From Bradyrhizobium sp. DOA9 (lineage in GTDB: Bacteria > Pseudomonadota > Alphaproteobacteria > Rhizobiales > Xanthobacteraceae): DNA of 64,000 nt. The notes under the pieces were generated by a model. That model saw only the letters and a program-made list of their open reading frames with translations. It made no database searches and was not told the DNA's origin. Location: positions 5,772,741 to 5,836,740 of the forward strand of contig NZ_DF820425.1 of NCBI RefSeq assembly GCF_000617845.2, given 5' to 3'. Shown here piece by piece: positions 44,039 to 53,133 of this stretch. The position numbers and the translations under genes were made by a program. Position 1 is the first letter of the stretch; each line of letters opens with the position of its first letter.

Positions 44039-45621
44039 CGCAACGCGTCCTCGGTCTTCTTGTCGGGGCCGGCGAAATAGCCGGCATTGGCGCGCGGCAG
44101 CGCGTCCGGGGTTTCGTCCATCCTGTTCCACCAGCCGCCGCCGAGCGCTTGGAACAGCGCGGCCGTATCGGTGAAGCGCGTTGCCTGCGCCTTGATGCGG
44201 GACACCCGCGCATTGAGATAGGATTGCTGGGCGTTGGTCACGGTCACATAGGGGACCGCGCCGACCTTGAACTGCTCGATGGCCATCGCGAGGCTGTCGG
44301 CCGTGGCCTTCTCCGAGGCCGCCTGTGCCTTCAGCGTCGCAGCGTCGTACTGGATCGCACGCAGCGAGTCGGCGACGTTCTGGAACGCCGTCACCACCGT
44401 GCTCTTGTAGAGCGCCAGATCCTGCTCGAACGTCGCCACGTCGGCTTCCTTGGTGTGATACAGCGTCCCGCCGTCGAAAATTTTCTGGCTGACGCTGGAG
44501 GCCGCGCTCCAGACGATGGTGGTGGGCGAGAACAGCCGCTCCGGACCGCTGGCGCCGTAACTCCCGGACAGGGTGAGTTGTGGCAACAGGTTGGCGATGC
44601 CGACGCCGACGGTTGCGGTCGCCTGATGCAACGTTGCCTCCGCCTGGCGGATGTCGGGGCGCTGGCGAACCAGCGCGGAGGGCAGCGAGACGGGAAGCCG
44701 TCCGGGCAGGCGCAGATCGGCGAGCCTGACGTGCTCACCCCGGTCCTGGCTCGGCAACCGCCCGAGATAGGCCATCAGTTGATTGCGCTGCTGCGCCAGC
44801 TGCTTCTGCAACGGCGCCAGCGTGGCTTTCGCCTGCGCCAGCGTCGCCTCCTGCGACAGCACGTCCGATTTCGAGTTCGCGCCGATGTCGAACTGGCGCT
44901 GGATGCGCACGAGCTGGTCCGATTCGGCCTTGATGATCTCCTCGGTCGCGGCAATTTGATCGCGCAGCGAGGCATCCGTGATCGCGGCGGTGACCACGTT
45001 GGCGGTCAGCGCAAGGTAGGTCGCCTCGAGCTTGAACGCCTGGTAGTCGGCCTGCGCCTGGAGGGATTCAATCTGACGTCTCGTGCCGCCCCAAATGTCC
45101 AGGGTGTAGGACACGCTGACAGAGGCGCCATAGAGCGCATAGTTCGAGGTCTGCCCCGGCCAGTAGCCCTGCTGGGTCGTCGATGTCTGCTGGCGCTCCG
45201 CCGATCCGTCCGCCGTCACCTGCGGAAACAGGCTGCCCTGCTGGGCCAGCGCGCTTTCGCGCGCACTGCGCAGCGCGAATTGTGCCGCCTGGACGTCCGG
45301 ATGGTTGCGCACAGCCTCCTCGACGAAGGCACTGAGCTGCTTCGACCGAAACAGCGTCCACCAATAGCCAGAGATGTCGCGGCCGGAGGCAAAGCCCTGC
45401 GCGCCTCCGCCGGCAACCGGGGCGCTCGTCGTGCTCGCGAGGGGCTCCCGCGTAAAGCCGTCGACGCCCGGACCCGAGGGCGTGACGAAGTCCGGCCCGA
45501 CGGCACAGGACGCCAGCAGAAATCCCGGGAGCAGCATGCTAGCCCATGCAAGGGCCCTGCCCTCGCAGTCGGCCACGACGGAAAGCCAGCGCCGGCGCGG
45601 GCCGCAATGGTCAGATGTCAC
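44035..45621 (-). CDS. Outer-membrane efflux lipoprotein (NodT/OprM family)
   Basis: About 528 aa from GTG 45621. A basic, hydrophobic leader ends in the lipobox LLAS-C (SMLLPGFLLASC), followed by AVGPDFVTP, the usual start of NodT-type channels. Two repeats of long coiled-coil helices and strands follow (HPDVQAAQFALRSARESALA, RPDIRQAEATLHQATATVGV). The start is doubtful: the ATG at 45537 would leave too short a leader, so an upstream GTG (45621 or 45576) is more likely. First gene of the efflux operon, transcribed from the region with the TetR-type palindrome. Confidence 0.87.
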   Translation of the reverse strand: MTSDHCGPRRRWLSVVADCEGRALAWASMLLPGFLLASCAVGPDFVTPSGPGVDGFTREPLASTTSAPVAGGGAQGFASGRDISGYWWTLFRSKQLSAFVEEAVRNHPDVQAAQFALRSARESALAQQGSLFPQVTADGSAERQQTSTTQQGYWPGQTSNYALYGASVSVSYTLDIWGGTRRQIESLQAQADYQAFKLEATYLALTANVVTAAITDASLRDQIAATEEIIKAESDQLVRIQRQFDIGANSKSDVLSQEATLAQAKATLAPLQKQLAQQRNQLMAYLGRLPSQDRGEHVRLADLRLPGRLPVSLPSALVRQRPDIRQAEATLHQATATVGVGIANLLPQLTLSGSYGASGPERLFSPTTIVWSAASSVSQKIFDGGTLYHTKEADVATFEQDLALYKSTVVTAFQNVADSLRAIQYDAATLKAQAASEKATADSLAMAIEQFKVGAVPYVTVTNAQQSYLNARVSRIKAQATRFTDTAALFQALGGGWWNRMDETPDALPRANAGYFAGPDKKTEDALR

Positions 45622-45623
45622 AG

Positions 45624-45640
45624 AACTAAACCGTTTAGTT
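45624..45640. promoter_or_regulatory. Candidate TetR operator of the efflux operon
   Basis: AACTAAAC-C-GTTTAGTT is a perfect inverted repeat with 8-bp arms and one central base, between the divergent lipoprotein and TetR genes. Size, symmetry and position are those of TetR-family operators; the likely action is repression of the pump operon, and perhaps of tetR itself, released by a pump substrate. Confidence 0.65.
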
Positions 45641-45722
45641 TTTCCGAGAGGCTGTATGTTGCAGGTTGGAACCAAAAGTCAAGCCGTGGCGCTGGCGGGC
45701 ATACGACAGTACATTTCACGAT

Positions 45723-46421
45723 ATGCAGATGCAGGACGACAACGTGCACTCAGAAACAATCCAGAAACCTCGCGCTCGAGCCAAATGCTCCCAGATACTC
45801 GAGAGCGCCCGCGTACTGTTTCTCGACCAAGGGTTCGACGCCACCAGCATGGACGCGATTGCGCGCGCTGCAGGCGTGTCGAAGGCCACGCTCTACGTCC
45901 ATTTCGACGACAAGGACGATCTGCTGCTCGCGTTGGTGAACGAGGAGTGCAGGCGCTACGGACCGAAGGCCCTATGGCGCAACCACGGCGGCAAAATCGA
46001 CTTGAGAAAGGACCTGCACGCCATCGGCACGACGTTCCTCGAAGCCTTTCTCGATCCGCGCGGGCTTGCCGTGCACAGGCTGATCATGTCCTGCGCTTCG
46101 CGTTATCCGCGTGTGGCGGAAGTCTTCATGAAGTCCGGACCTGATCGCTGCGACGCCGAGGTGGCCGCCTTTCTGCGTGCAGCGCAGGCACAGGGGCTTG
46201 TCGACGTTCCCGACATCGCCATGGCTGCGACGCAGTTTCTCAGCCTGATCCAGGGCAAGGAGATCCTCAAATGGGCTCTGTCGATGAAGGCGCCGAGCCC
46301 TGCCCGCCATCGCGCGCTGATCGAGAACGGCATCAACGTGTTTCTGGCGGCGTATGAGCGACGTCCCGCCGCTACGAAGCAGATGCGGCGAAAGCCACCG
46401 ACGATATCTGCACGCCGCTAG
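45723..46421 (+). CDS. TetR-family regulator (AefR-like C-terminus)
   Basis: 232 aa. Helix-turn-helix at residues ~20-65 (ILESARVLFLDQGFDATSMD, then AIARAAGVSKATLYVHF). The C-terminal region with VHRLIMSCASRYPRVAEVFM matches the AefR-like TetR_C class, often repressors of RND pumps. ATG 45723 is chosen; 45729 or an upstream start are possible as no ribosome site is clear. Divergent from the RND operon, so the natural candidate for its control. Confidence 0.9.
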   Translation: MQMQDDNVHSETIQKPRARAKCSQILESARVLFLDQGFDATSMDAIARAAGVSKATLYVHFDDKDDLLLALVNEECRRYGPKALWRNHGGKIDLRKDLHAIGTTFLEAFLDPRGLAVHRLIMSCASRYPRVAEVFMKSGPDRCDAEVAAFLRAAQAQGLVDVPDIAMAATQFLSLIQGKEILKWALSMKAPSPARHRALIENGINVFLAAYERRPAATKQMRRKPPTISARR

Positions 46422-46433
46422 GATCAGGCGCGC

Positions 46434-47141
46434 TCACGCCCCCAGCACGTCCGCCAGCCGCAGCTCGTCGGCGGCGGGATCCTTCAGGAACAGCTCGGCC
46501 TCGATCTCGTTCAGGTGCGACAGCATCAAGGCACCCGCGCGCGCCTTGTCGCGCGTGCGGATCGCGGCGACGATCTCGGCGTGATGATCGGTGCCGCACG
46601 CCGGCGTGTCGTGGCGACGGTAGAGCAGGATGATGAGCGAGGAGCGCGCGATCAGCTCCTTCAGGAAGCCGAGATAGATGCTGTGGCCGCTCATCTCGGC
46701 GACGAGACGATGAAACTCGCCGGAGAGCCGCACCGAGGCGCGGGCATCGCCGCGCAACTCGGCCTCGCGTTCTTCCGTGAGATGGTGCTGCAGGCGATCG
46801 AGCCAGGCCGGCGAGACCGCGTCGATGGCGTGGTTGACGATGCCGGGCTCGATCAGGCGGCGCGCCTCGAACACCTCGCGGGCGTCGGCCGGAGTCGGGC
46901 GCGCGACGAAGGCACCGCGATTCTTCTCGATGCTGACGATGCCCTCATGCGCGAGCTGCTGCAGTGCCGTGCGCACCAGCGTCCGGCTCGCGCCGTAGAT
47001 GTCGCCGATCTCGTCCTCGCCGAGCTTCGTGCCGGGCAGCAGGCGGTGCTCGAGGATCGCGGCGGTCACACCCTCCCGGATGCGGCCGACGCGATCGCTC
47101 GCATCTGGCGCATCGGGTTTCTGGCGGGTCTTGGCGGCCAT
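46434..47141 (-). CDS. GntR-family regulator, FCD subfamily
   Basis: 235 aa. N-terminal winged helix (GTKLGEDEIGDIYGASRTLV, then QQLAHEGIVSIEKNRGAFVA) and an all-helical FCD domain (EVFEARRLIEPGIVNHAID, FHRLVAEMSGH, HHAEIVAAIRTRD) whose Asp/His residues usually hold a metal. Divergent from the ABC importer across 258 bp. FCD regulators typically sense organic acids or amino acid derivatives, fitting a transporter-plus-racemase target. Confidence 0.92.
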   Translation of the reverse strand: MAAKTRQKPDAPDASDRVGRIREGVTAAILEHRLLPGTKLGEDEIGDIYGASRTLVRTALQQLAHEGIVSIEKNRGAFVARPTPADAREVFEARRLIEPGIVNHAIDAVSPAWLDRLQHHLTEEREAELRGDARASVRLSGEFHRLVAEMSGHSIYLGFLKELIARSSLIILLYRRHDTPACGTDHHAEIVAAIRTRDKARAGALMLSHLNEIEAELFLKDPAADELRLADVLGA

Positions 47142-47240
47142 GATTGTGAGGGCTCGATCGACGAACGTTCGGCCTGCAATGTTAGTCGACGAGCTGTATC
47201 CAATCACAGGCGAAACTTTATACAATCTTCGCCCGTTTTG

Positions 47241-47258
47241 TGTGCATCTGGTTGCACA
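47241..47258. promoter_or_regulatory. Candidate GntR operator
   Basis: TGTGCA-TCTGGT-TGCACA is an inverted repeat with 6-bp arms in the GntR-ABC intergenic region, 142 bp before the first ABC gene. A looser pair TGTAT (47195) and ATACA (47220) lies nearby. Neither can be matched to a known GntR consensus with certainty. Confidence 0.35.
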
Positions 47259-47399
47259 GGCGGCGCCCGGACAAATTGGGCCGGAATCGATCTAAAGATC
47301 TGACTCCGCTGCACAGTTTTCGAAGTTCGCACCGTCGAGGGTTGTTGGCACGGACCTTGCGGAGAGAGCCGGGACGCAACGCCCCTCCTCGGACACGCC

Positions 47400-48386
47400 A
47401 TGGCCATTCCCGCCGCTCTCGAACTGGTCGCCGTCACCAAGCGCTACGACGCCACGCTGGCCGTCGACAACGTCAACCTGAAGATCCCGGCCGGCACTTA
47501 TTGCTGCCTGCTCGGCCCCTCCGGCTGCGGCAAGACCTCGACGCTGCGCATGATCGCAGGTCACGAGGCAGTCAGCGAAGGCGACATCCTGCTGGGCGCG
47601 CAGAACGTCACCGACCTCGAGCCCGCCAAGCGCGGCACCGCGATGATGTTCCAGTCCTATGCGCTGTTTCCGCACCTCTCCGTGCTCGACAACGTCGCCT
47701 TCGCCCTGAAGATGCGCGGCATCGACAAGGCGACGCGGCACAAGCGCGCCGGCGAATTGCTCGAGCTGGTCGCGATGAGCCAATATGCAGGCCGTCTTCC
47801 GGCGCAGCTCTCCGGCGGCCAGCAGCAGCGCGTCGCGCTCGCCCGCGCGCTGATCACCGAACCGCAAATCCTCCTGCTCGACGAGCCGCTCTCGGCGCTC
47901 GATCCGTTCCTGCGCGTCAAGATGCGCGGCGAATTGAAGCGGCTGCAGCGCGAGCTCGGCATCAGCTTCATCCAGGTCACCCACGGCCAGGAAGAGGCGA
48001 TGGCGCTCGCCGACCACATCGTGGTGATGAACCACGGCAAGATCGAGCAGCAGGGCACGGCGCGCGACATCTTCCATCATCCCCGCACCGAGTTCGTGGC
48101 CCGCTTCATCGGCGGCCACAACGTGCTCAGCGACGCCGGCAATCTCATCGCCGTCCGCGCCGATCAGCTCGGCATCGCGCCGTTCGCCGACGGCGCCTTC
48201 GGCGCGCCGGCGCTGCTGACCCAGACCGAGTACCAGGGCTCCTACATCGCCGTCTCGCTCACCCTCGACGACGGCACCGCCCTGTTCTCCCACGTTCCCG
48301 AGACCGCCTTCGACGTGCATCCGTTCCGTCCGGGCGATCGCGTGCTGGCGACCTGGGATCCGGCCAAGGCGCAACGCCTGCAATAG
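47400..48386 (+). CDS. ABC importer ATPase (PotA-like)
   Basis: 328 aa. Walker A LGPSGCGKTST, Q-loop MMFQSYALFPHLSV, signature LSGGQQQRVALARAL, Walker B ILLLDEPLSALD and H-loop VTHGQEEA are complete. The C-terminal ~90 residues form a TOBE regulatory domain as in spermidine/putrescine and related importers. First gene of a five-gene cluster. Confidence 0.95.
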   Translation: MAIPAALELVAVTKRYDATLAVDNVNLKIPAGTYCCLLGPSGCGKTSTLRMIAGHEAVSEGDILLGAQNVTDLEPAKRGTAMMFQSYALFPHLSVLDNVAFALKMRGIDKATRHKRAGELLELVAMSQYAGRLPAQLSGGQQQRVALARALITEPQILLLDEPLSALDPFLRVKMRGELKRLQRELGISFIQVTHGQEEAMALADHIVVMNHGKIEQQGTARDIFHHPRTEFVARFIGGHNVLSDAGNLIAVRADQLGIAPFADGAFGAPALLTQTEYQGSYIAVSLTLDDGTALFSHVPETAFDVHPFRPGDRVLATWDPAKAQRLQ

Positions 48387-48430
48387 CATCCTTCACCACG
48401 GAAAATGCGCAGCACAGAGGAGTGAGCGAA

Positions 48431-49720
48431 ATGACCGAGACGACCAGGAAGATCGGCGTCAGCCGCCGCACGCTATTGAAGGGCACCGCGGGTCTCGCCG
48501 GCCTCGCCGCCGGCTCCGGTGCGATCACCGGCTTTCCCTACGTGAAGTCGGCCGATGCGAAGGTGCTGCGCTATCTCGGCACCGCCGTGAACGAGGGTGA
48601 CGACATCGCCAAGCAGTGCCTGAAGGACACCGGCATCAAGATCGAATACATCACCGCAACGACGGACGACGTCACCAAGCGCGTGATGACCCAGCCGAAT
48701 TCCTTCGACGTGCTGGACACCGAATATTTCTCGCTGAAGAAGCTGGTGCCGTCGGGCAACATCCTTGCGCTCGATGCCAAGAAGATCAAGGAGTTCAACA
48801 ACATCACGCCCGTCTTCACCAAGGGCGAGACGCCCGGCGGCAAGAAGATCGGCGGCCAGGGCACCGCGCCCTGGAAGGTGCTCTATCTCGAAGGCAAGGA
48901 TTCCAAGAAGTTCGCGACGTCGGCGACCGACTTCGTCACGCTGATCCCCACCGTCTACAACGCCGACACGCTCGGCATCCGCCCCGACCTGATCAAGCGG
49001 CCGATCAGCTCCTGGTCCGAGCTGCTCAATCCCGAGTTCAAGGGCAAGGCCTCGATCCTCAACATCCCCTCGATCGGCATCATGGACGCCGCGATGGTCG
49101 TGGAAGCCTCCGGCAAGTACAAATATGCCGACAAGGGCAACATGACCAAGGAAGAGATCGATCTCACCATGAAGGTGATGACCGAGGCCAAGAAGGCCGG
49201 CCAGTTCCGCGCCTTCTGGAAGGATTTCAATGAGAGCGTCAACCTGATGGCGTCGGGTGAAACCGTCATTCAATCGATGTGGTCCCCGGCCGTGACCAAG
49301 GTGCGCTCGATGGGCATCCCCTGCACCTTCCAGCCGCTGAAGGAAGGCTATCGCTCCTGGGCGTCCGGCTTCTGCGTATCCAAGGGCGTCTCGGGTGCCA
49401 AGCTCGATTGGGCCTATGAGTTCGTGAACTGGTTCCTGTCCGGCTATGCCGGCGCCTATCTCAACCGCCAGGGCTATTACTCCGCCGTGCTCTCCACCGC
49501 GAAGGCGCACATGGAGCCCTACGAATGGGCGTACTGGATGGAAGGCAAGCCGGCCGAGAAGGACATCAAGGCGCCGGACGGCTCGCTGCTGGAAAAGGCC
49601 GGCGCGGTGCGCGACGGCGGCTCCTACGAGGACCGCATGGGCGGCGTCGCGTGCTGGAACGCCGTGATGGACGAGAACGACTACATGGTCCGCAAGTGGA
49701 ACGAGTTCATCGCGGCGTAA
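48431..49720 (+). CDS. ABC importer substrate-binding protein (PotD-like, Tat leader)
   Basis: 429 aa. The leader has a twin-arginine motif SRRTLLKGTAGLAGLAAGSG, ending near SADA/KVL. The body belongs to the extracellular solute-binding family of polyamine-type importers (FDVLDTEYFSLKKLVPSGN, PISSWSELLNPEFKGKASIL). The frame is open upstream to 47240 through the ATPase gene, but ATG 48431 follows GAGGAG and begins the leader. Substrate not evident: polyamine-like family members also carry opines, amino acids and ureides. Confidence 0.93.
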   Translation: MTETTRKIGVSRRTLLKGTAGLAGLAAGSGAITGFPYVKSADAKVLRYLGTAVNEGDDIAKQCLKDTGIKIEYITATTDDVTKRVMTQPNSFDVLDTEYFSLKKLVPSGNILALDAKKIKEFNNITPVFTKGETPGGKKIGGQGTAPWKVLYLEGKDSKKFATSATDFVTLIPTVYNADTLGIRPDLIKRPISSWSELLNPEFKGKASILNIPSIGIMDAAMVVEASGKYKYADKGNMTKEEIDLTMKVMTEAKKAGQFRAFWKDFNESVNLMASGETVIQSMWSPAVTKVRSMGIPCTFQPLKEGYRSWASGFCVSKGVSGAKLDWAYEFVNWFLSGYAGAYLNRQGYYSAVLSTAKAHMEPYEWAYWMEGKPAEKDIKAPDGSLLEKAGAVRDGGSYEDRMGGVACWNAVMDENDYMVRKWNEFIAA

Positions 49721-49725
49721 CGGAC

Positions 49726-50679
49726 ATGTCGGAAGAAGTCCTGCAACAGGTTACCCCGGGCCTGATCCCGGGGTCGGGCACAGCGCGCGCCGCAAAGCCG
49801 ACGCGCCTGTCGGCGTCCTTCATCTCCTGGCTCCAGGCCGGGCCGATGATGCTGGTGTTTCTCGCCTTCTTCCTCATTCCGCTCGTCTTCGTCGTCATCG
49901 TCTCGTTCTGGGACTACAACGAATACCAGCTGCTGCCGGCCTTCTCCGGCCGCGGCTACACCGACACGTTCGAGGGCTGCATCGCGCAGCTTCCCGACCT
50001 TTGCACCATCGGCAAGACCTATCTGATGACGCTGAAGCTCTGCTTCATGGTCTGGGCCATCACCCTCTTCGTCGGCTTCTGGGTCGCCTACTTCCTCGCC
50101 TTCCACGTCAAGTCCAAGACCTGGCAGATGGGCTTGTCGCTGCTCTGCACGATCCCGTTCTGGACCTCCAACGTGATCCGCATGATCGCCTGGATCCCGT
50201 TGCTCGGGCGCAACGGCCTCGTCAATTCCGGCCTGATGAAGACGGGGCTGATCAACCATCCCGTGGAATGGCTGCTGTTCTCCGAATTCTCGGTGGTGCT
50301 GGCGCTGGTGCACCTCTTCACCTTCTTCATGGTGGTGCCGATCTTCAATTCCATGGTGCGCATCGACAAGTCGCTGATCGAAGCCGCCTATGACGCCGGC
50401 GCGACCGGCTTCCAGACCCTCGTCAACGTCATCATTCCGCTGGCCAAGCCCGGCATCGTGATCGGCTCGATCTTCGTCATCACCATCGTGATGGGCGATT
50501 TCATCACCATCGGCGTGATGGGCGGCCAGCAGATTGCGGCGGCCGGCAAGATCATCGAGACGCGGGTCAACGCGCTGCAATTCCCCGCCGCCGCGGCCAA
50601 TGCCGTGATCCTGCTCGCGATCACCTTCCTGATCATCACCATGATGTCGCGCATCGTCGACATCAAGAAGGAGCTCTAG
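49726..50679 (+). CDS. ABC importer permease 1 (PotB-like)
   Basis: 317 aa, six transmembrane helices after a short polar N-terminus. The EAA loop that contacts the ATPase reads SLIEAAYDAGATGFQTLVNVIIPLAKPG. ATG 49726 lies 5 bases after the binding-protein stop; the frame upstream is within that gene. Forms the channel with the following permease. Confidence 0.94.
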   Translation: MSEEVLQQVTPGLIPGSGTARAAKPTRLSASFISWLQAGPMMLVFLAFFLIPLVFVVIVSFWDYNEYQLLPAFSGRGYTDTFEGCIAQLPDLCTIGKTYLMTLKLCFMVWAITLFVGFWVAYFLAFHVKSKTWQMGLSLLCTIPFWTSNVIRMIAWIPLLGRNGLVNSGLMKTGLINHPVEWLLFSEFSVVLALVHLFTFFMVVPIFNSMVRIDKSLIEAAYDAGATGFQTLVNVIIPLAKPGIVIGSIFVITIVMGDFITIGVMGGQQIAAAGKIIETRVNALQFPAAAANAVILLAITFLIITMMSRIVDIKKEL

Positions 50680-50682
50680 AGC

Positions 50683-51561
50683 ATGAAGGAAGGACGCCCG
50701 CGCTCGTTCTACGTGCTCGCGATCTTCTTCGCGGCCTATGTGCTGTTCCTCTACGGGCCGATGATTGCGATCTACGTGCTGTCGTTCCAGGGACCGCAGG
50801 GCGGCCTCACCTTCCCGATGAACGGCGTGTCGACCTTCTGGATCGCGAAACTGTTCCAGGGCACCGGCATCGTCGATCTCGGTGCCGCCTTCCGCCGATC
50901 GCTGCTGCTCGGCATCGTCGTGATGATCGTCACCGTCGTGCTGTCGGTCGCCGCCGGCATGGCGTTCCGGCGCAAGTTCAAGGCGCAGAGCATCCTGTTC
51001 TACTCGGCGATCGCCAGCCTCATCGTGCCCTCGATCATCACCTCGCTCGGCATCTCGCTCGAGTTCCGCATCATCGACGACCTGATCAAGGCGCATTGGA
51101 ACGAGAATTTCGAGACCTCGATGGGCCTGCTCACGTCGGGCTTAGGCGCGCACCTGACCTGGACGCTGCCGTTCGGGCTGCTCATCATGTTCGCGATCTT
51201 CAACCGCTTCGATCCGCGCCTGGAAGAAGCCGCGCGCGATCTCGGCGCGACACCGTGGCAGACGTTCCGCCATGTCGTGCTGCCGATCATCCTGCCCTCG
51301 GTGATCGGCATCGGCCTGTTCGGCTTCACGCTGTCCTGGGACGAGCTGGCGCGCTCCAGCCAGGCGATCGGCGCGGTGAACACGTTGCCGCTGGATCTTC
51401 AAGGCCTCACCACCACCGTGACCAACCCCGACATCTACGCGCTCGGCACCGTGATCTCGGCCGTCTCGTTCACGGTCATCACGCTTGCGCTCGGCACCAT
51501 CCACGTGCTCAACAAGCGGCAGGCGGCCAAGGGCTCGGACGCCGGCAAAGGGCTTGTCTGA
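50683..51561 (+). CDS. ABC importer permease 2 (PotC-like)
   Basis: 292 aa, six helices, EAA loop LEEAARDLGATPWQTFRHVVLP. The start is 3 bases after the stop of permease 1, so translation is probably coupled. Together with the ATPase, binding protein and permease 1 it completes a type I ABC importer. Confidence 0.95.
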   Translation: MKEGRPRSFYVLAIFFAAYVLFLYGPMIAIYVLSFQGPQGGLTFPMNGVSTFWIAKLFQGTGIVDLGAAFRRSLLLGIVVMIVTVVLSVAAGMAFRRKFKAQSILFYSAIASLIVPSIITSLGISLEFRIIDDLIKAHWNENFETSMGLLTSGLGAHLTWTLPFGLLIMFAIFNRFDPRLEEAARDLGATPWQTFRHVVLPIILPSVIGIGLFGFTLSWDELARSSQAIGAVNTLPLDLQGLTTTVTNPDIYALGTVISAVSFTVITLALGTIHVLNKRQAAKGSDAGKGLV

Positions 51562-51565
51562 TCTG

Positions 51566-52297
51566 ATGCGGCTTCACGTCGTCAATCCCAACACAACGGC
51601 GTCGATGACGGCGAAGATCGCCGCTGCCGCGCGCAGCATTGCCCTCGCCGACACCGCGATCGATGCGCGTCAGCCGGCGATGGGCCCGGTCTCGATCGAA
51701 GGATTTTACGACGAAGCTTTCGCCGTGCCCGGGATGCTCGGCTGCATCCGCGAAGCCGATCGCGACGGCGCGGACGCGCACATCATCGCCTGCTTCGACG
51801 ACACCGGCTTGGATGCGGCGCGTGCCGCCGCCAAGGCACCGGTGATCGGGATCGGCGAGGCCGGCTTCCACCTCGCGAGCCTGATCGCCGCGCGCTTTGC
51901 CGTGGTGACCACGCTCGGCGTCTCCATCGTGCCGATCGAGCACAACTTGCGGAAATACGGCCTCGCCGAACGCTGCGCCTGCGTCCGCGCCGCCGAGGTC
52001 CCGGTGCTGGCGCTTGAAGAGCGCAACATTGATGCGCTCGGCAAGATCTCGGCGGAGATCACCGCCGCCATCCGTGACGACCGCGCCGAGGCCATCGTGC
52101 TCGGCTGCGCCGGCATGGCCGATCTCGCGAGCGAGCTCGCCGCCACGCACGGCCTGCCCGTGGTCGACGGCGTCGCCGCCGCAGTGACGCTGGCGGAATC
52201 ACTGGTGCGGCTGGGGCTGACGACGTCCCGGCTCGGCCCCTATGCGGCCCCGCGGCCGAAGACCTATTCCGGGCCGTTTTCGCCGTTTCAGCCCTGA
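51566..52297 (+). CDS. Asp/Glu/hydantoin racemase family protein
   Basis: 243 aa. The fold opens with RLHVVNPNTTASMT and has the two catalytic cysteines in AHIIACFDDTGLD (C76) and IVLGCAGMADL (C181). Such cofactor-independent enzymes racemise hydantoins, allantoin or acidic amino acids by two-base catalysis. It begins 4 bases after the permease stop, so it is the last gene of the ABC operon. This suggests that the imported compound has a stereocentre to be racemised before use, for example a hydantoin or ureide (inference). No hydantoinase or carbamoylase is in the window. Confidence 0.9.
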   Translation: MRLHVVNPNTTASMTAKIAAAARSIALADTAIDARQPAMGPVSIEGFYDEAFAVPGMLGCIREADRDGADAHIIACFDDTGLDAARAAAKAPVIGIGEAGFHLASLIAARFAVVTTLGVSIVPIEHNLRKYGLAERCACVRAAEVPVLALEERNIDALGKISAEITAAIRDDRAEAIVLGCAGMADLASELAATHGLPVVDGVAAAVTLAESLVRLGLTTSRLGPYAAPRPKTYSGPFSPFQP

Positions 52298-52474
52298 TTC
52301 CCGTCCCTGACGGGTATTCGGAGGCTGATAAAGCCCAACGGTTGTTGGTTTTTCGCCTTTAGCCTCTTTTTGGTCCCATTCCTTGCGGAAACGTAACGCT
52401 TTCGGGACGCCCCGGCTGCCCAAGGGCTGCCGGCCTACGCCACGCACCAAGTTTCAATTTGGGTTTTGTCAGCG

Positions 52475-52969
52475 ATGATCGATCTCGCCCAGGACACGCC
52501 GTCCAACTCCCTGCTTCGCCTTGGCGCCCAGCCGATCGCGCTGACCGCCGCCGCCCTTCTCCTGCTGATCGCCGGAGTGACCTCGATCGCGATCTGGCGC
52601 GCCTATTCCGGCGCCGCCCCCGAATCCGACCGGGTGGTGGCATCGCGGCAGCTGCAGGCCCGCACCGCCCAGGCCTCCGAGCAGCTGGTCGAGAAGACCA
52701 AGGGGCTGGAGGCGACGCAGCAGGAATCGATCGACCAGCTCCAGATGGTGCAGGACCAGCTCCAGACGATGAAGCGGCTGATGGCGGCGCAACAAGCCGA
52801 CACCAAGCGCCTGTCCGAGCAGGTCACGGCCTTGAACGACTCCATCGAGGGCCTGCGGCAGTCCTTTGCCAGTGCACGGGCGACCGAGGTCGAGACGCCA
52901 TCGGTCACCCGCAGGAAACCGGCACGGCATCGCGCCCACGCCAGCGCGCGCAAGCGCTCAAGCGGCTGA
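52475..52969 (+). CDS. Membrane-anchored coiled-coil hypothetical protein
   Basis: 164 aa. One transmembrane helix (PIALTAAALLLLIAGVTSIA), then a heptad-rich segment from about residue 60 to 130 (LQARTAQASEQLVEKTKGLE, QLQTMKRLMAAQQADTKRL), and a strongly basic end RRKPARHRAHASARKRSSG. It resembles small alphaproteobacterial membrane proteins of unknown role, perhaps structural or DNA/RNA-binding through the tail. ATG 52475 is preferred over TTG 52466. Confidence 0.72.
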   Translation: MIDLAQDTPSNSLLRLGAQPIALTAAALLLLIAGVTSIAIWRAYSGAAPESDRVVASRQLQARTAQASEQLVEKTKGLEATQQESIDQLQMVQDQLQTMKRLMAAQQADTKRLSEQVTALNDSIEGLRQSFASARATEVETPSVTRRKPARHRAHASARKRSSG

Positions 52970-52979
52970 GCCGATCACG

Positions 52980-53133
52980 GGCGGGAACTTTATTTTCGCC
53001 ACTTGTGAACTGGATCACATTCGCCCGTATGATTCCACGCCATGCTCACCGCTACCGGATGGCGTGAGCCGATTTCAATATCCGGGGCTGGCAAGGTCGT
53101 TGACGGTATACTGCGTCAACGACCTTGTTTTTT
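52980..53133 (+). ncRNA. Candidate small RNA ending in a strong terminator
   Basis: The 120 bp after the coiled-coil gene contain a hairpin with perfect arms CACGCCAT and ATGGCGTG (about 53037-53068), then the terminator below. Spacing and structure fit a small RNA or a structured 3'-UTR. No ribosome site or frame is seen. Confidence 0.3.
53092..53133 (+). terminator. Rho-independent terminator
   Basis: CAAGGTCGTTGACG and CGTCAACGACCTTG form a perfect 14-bp stem around an 8-nt loop, followed by TTTTTT at 53128-53133. It ends plus-strand transcription from the coiled-coil gene or from an RNA between; without a T-run on the other strand it should be weak in that direction. Confidence 0.9.
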
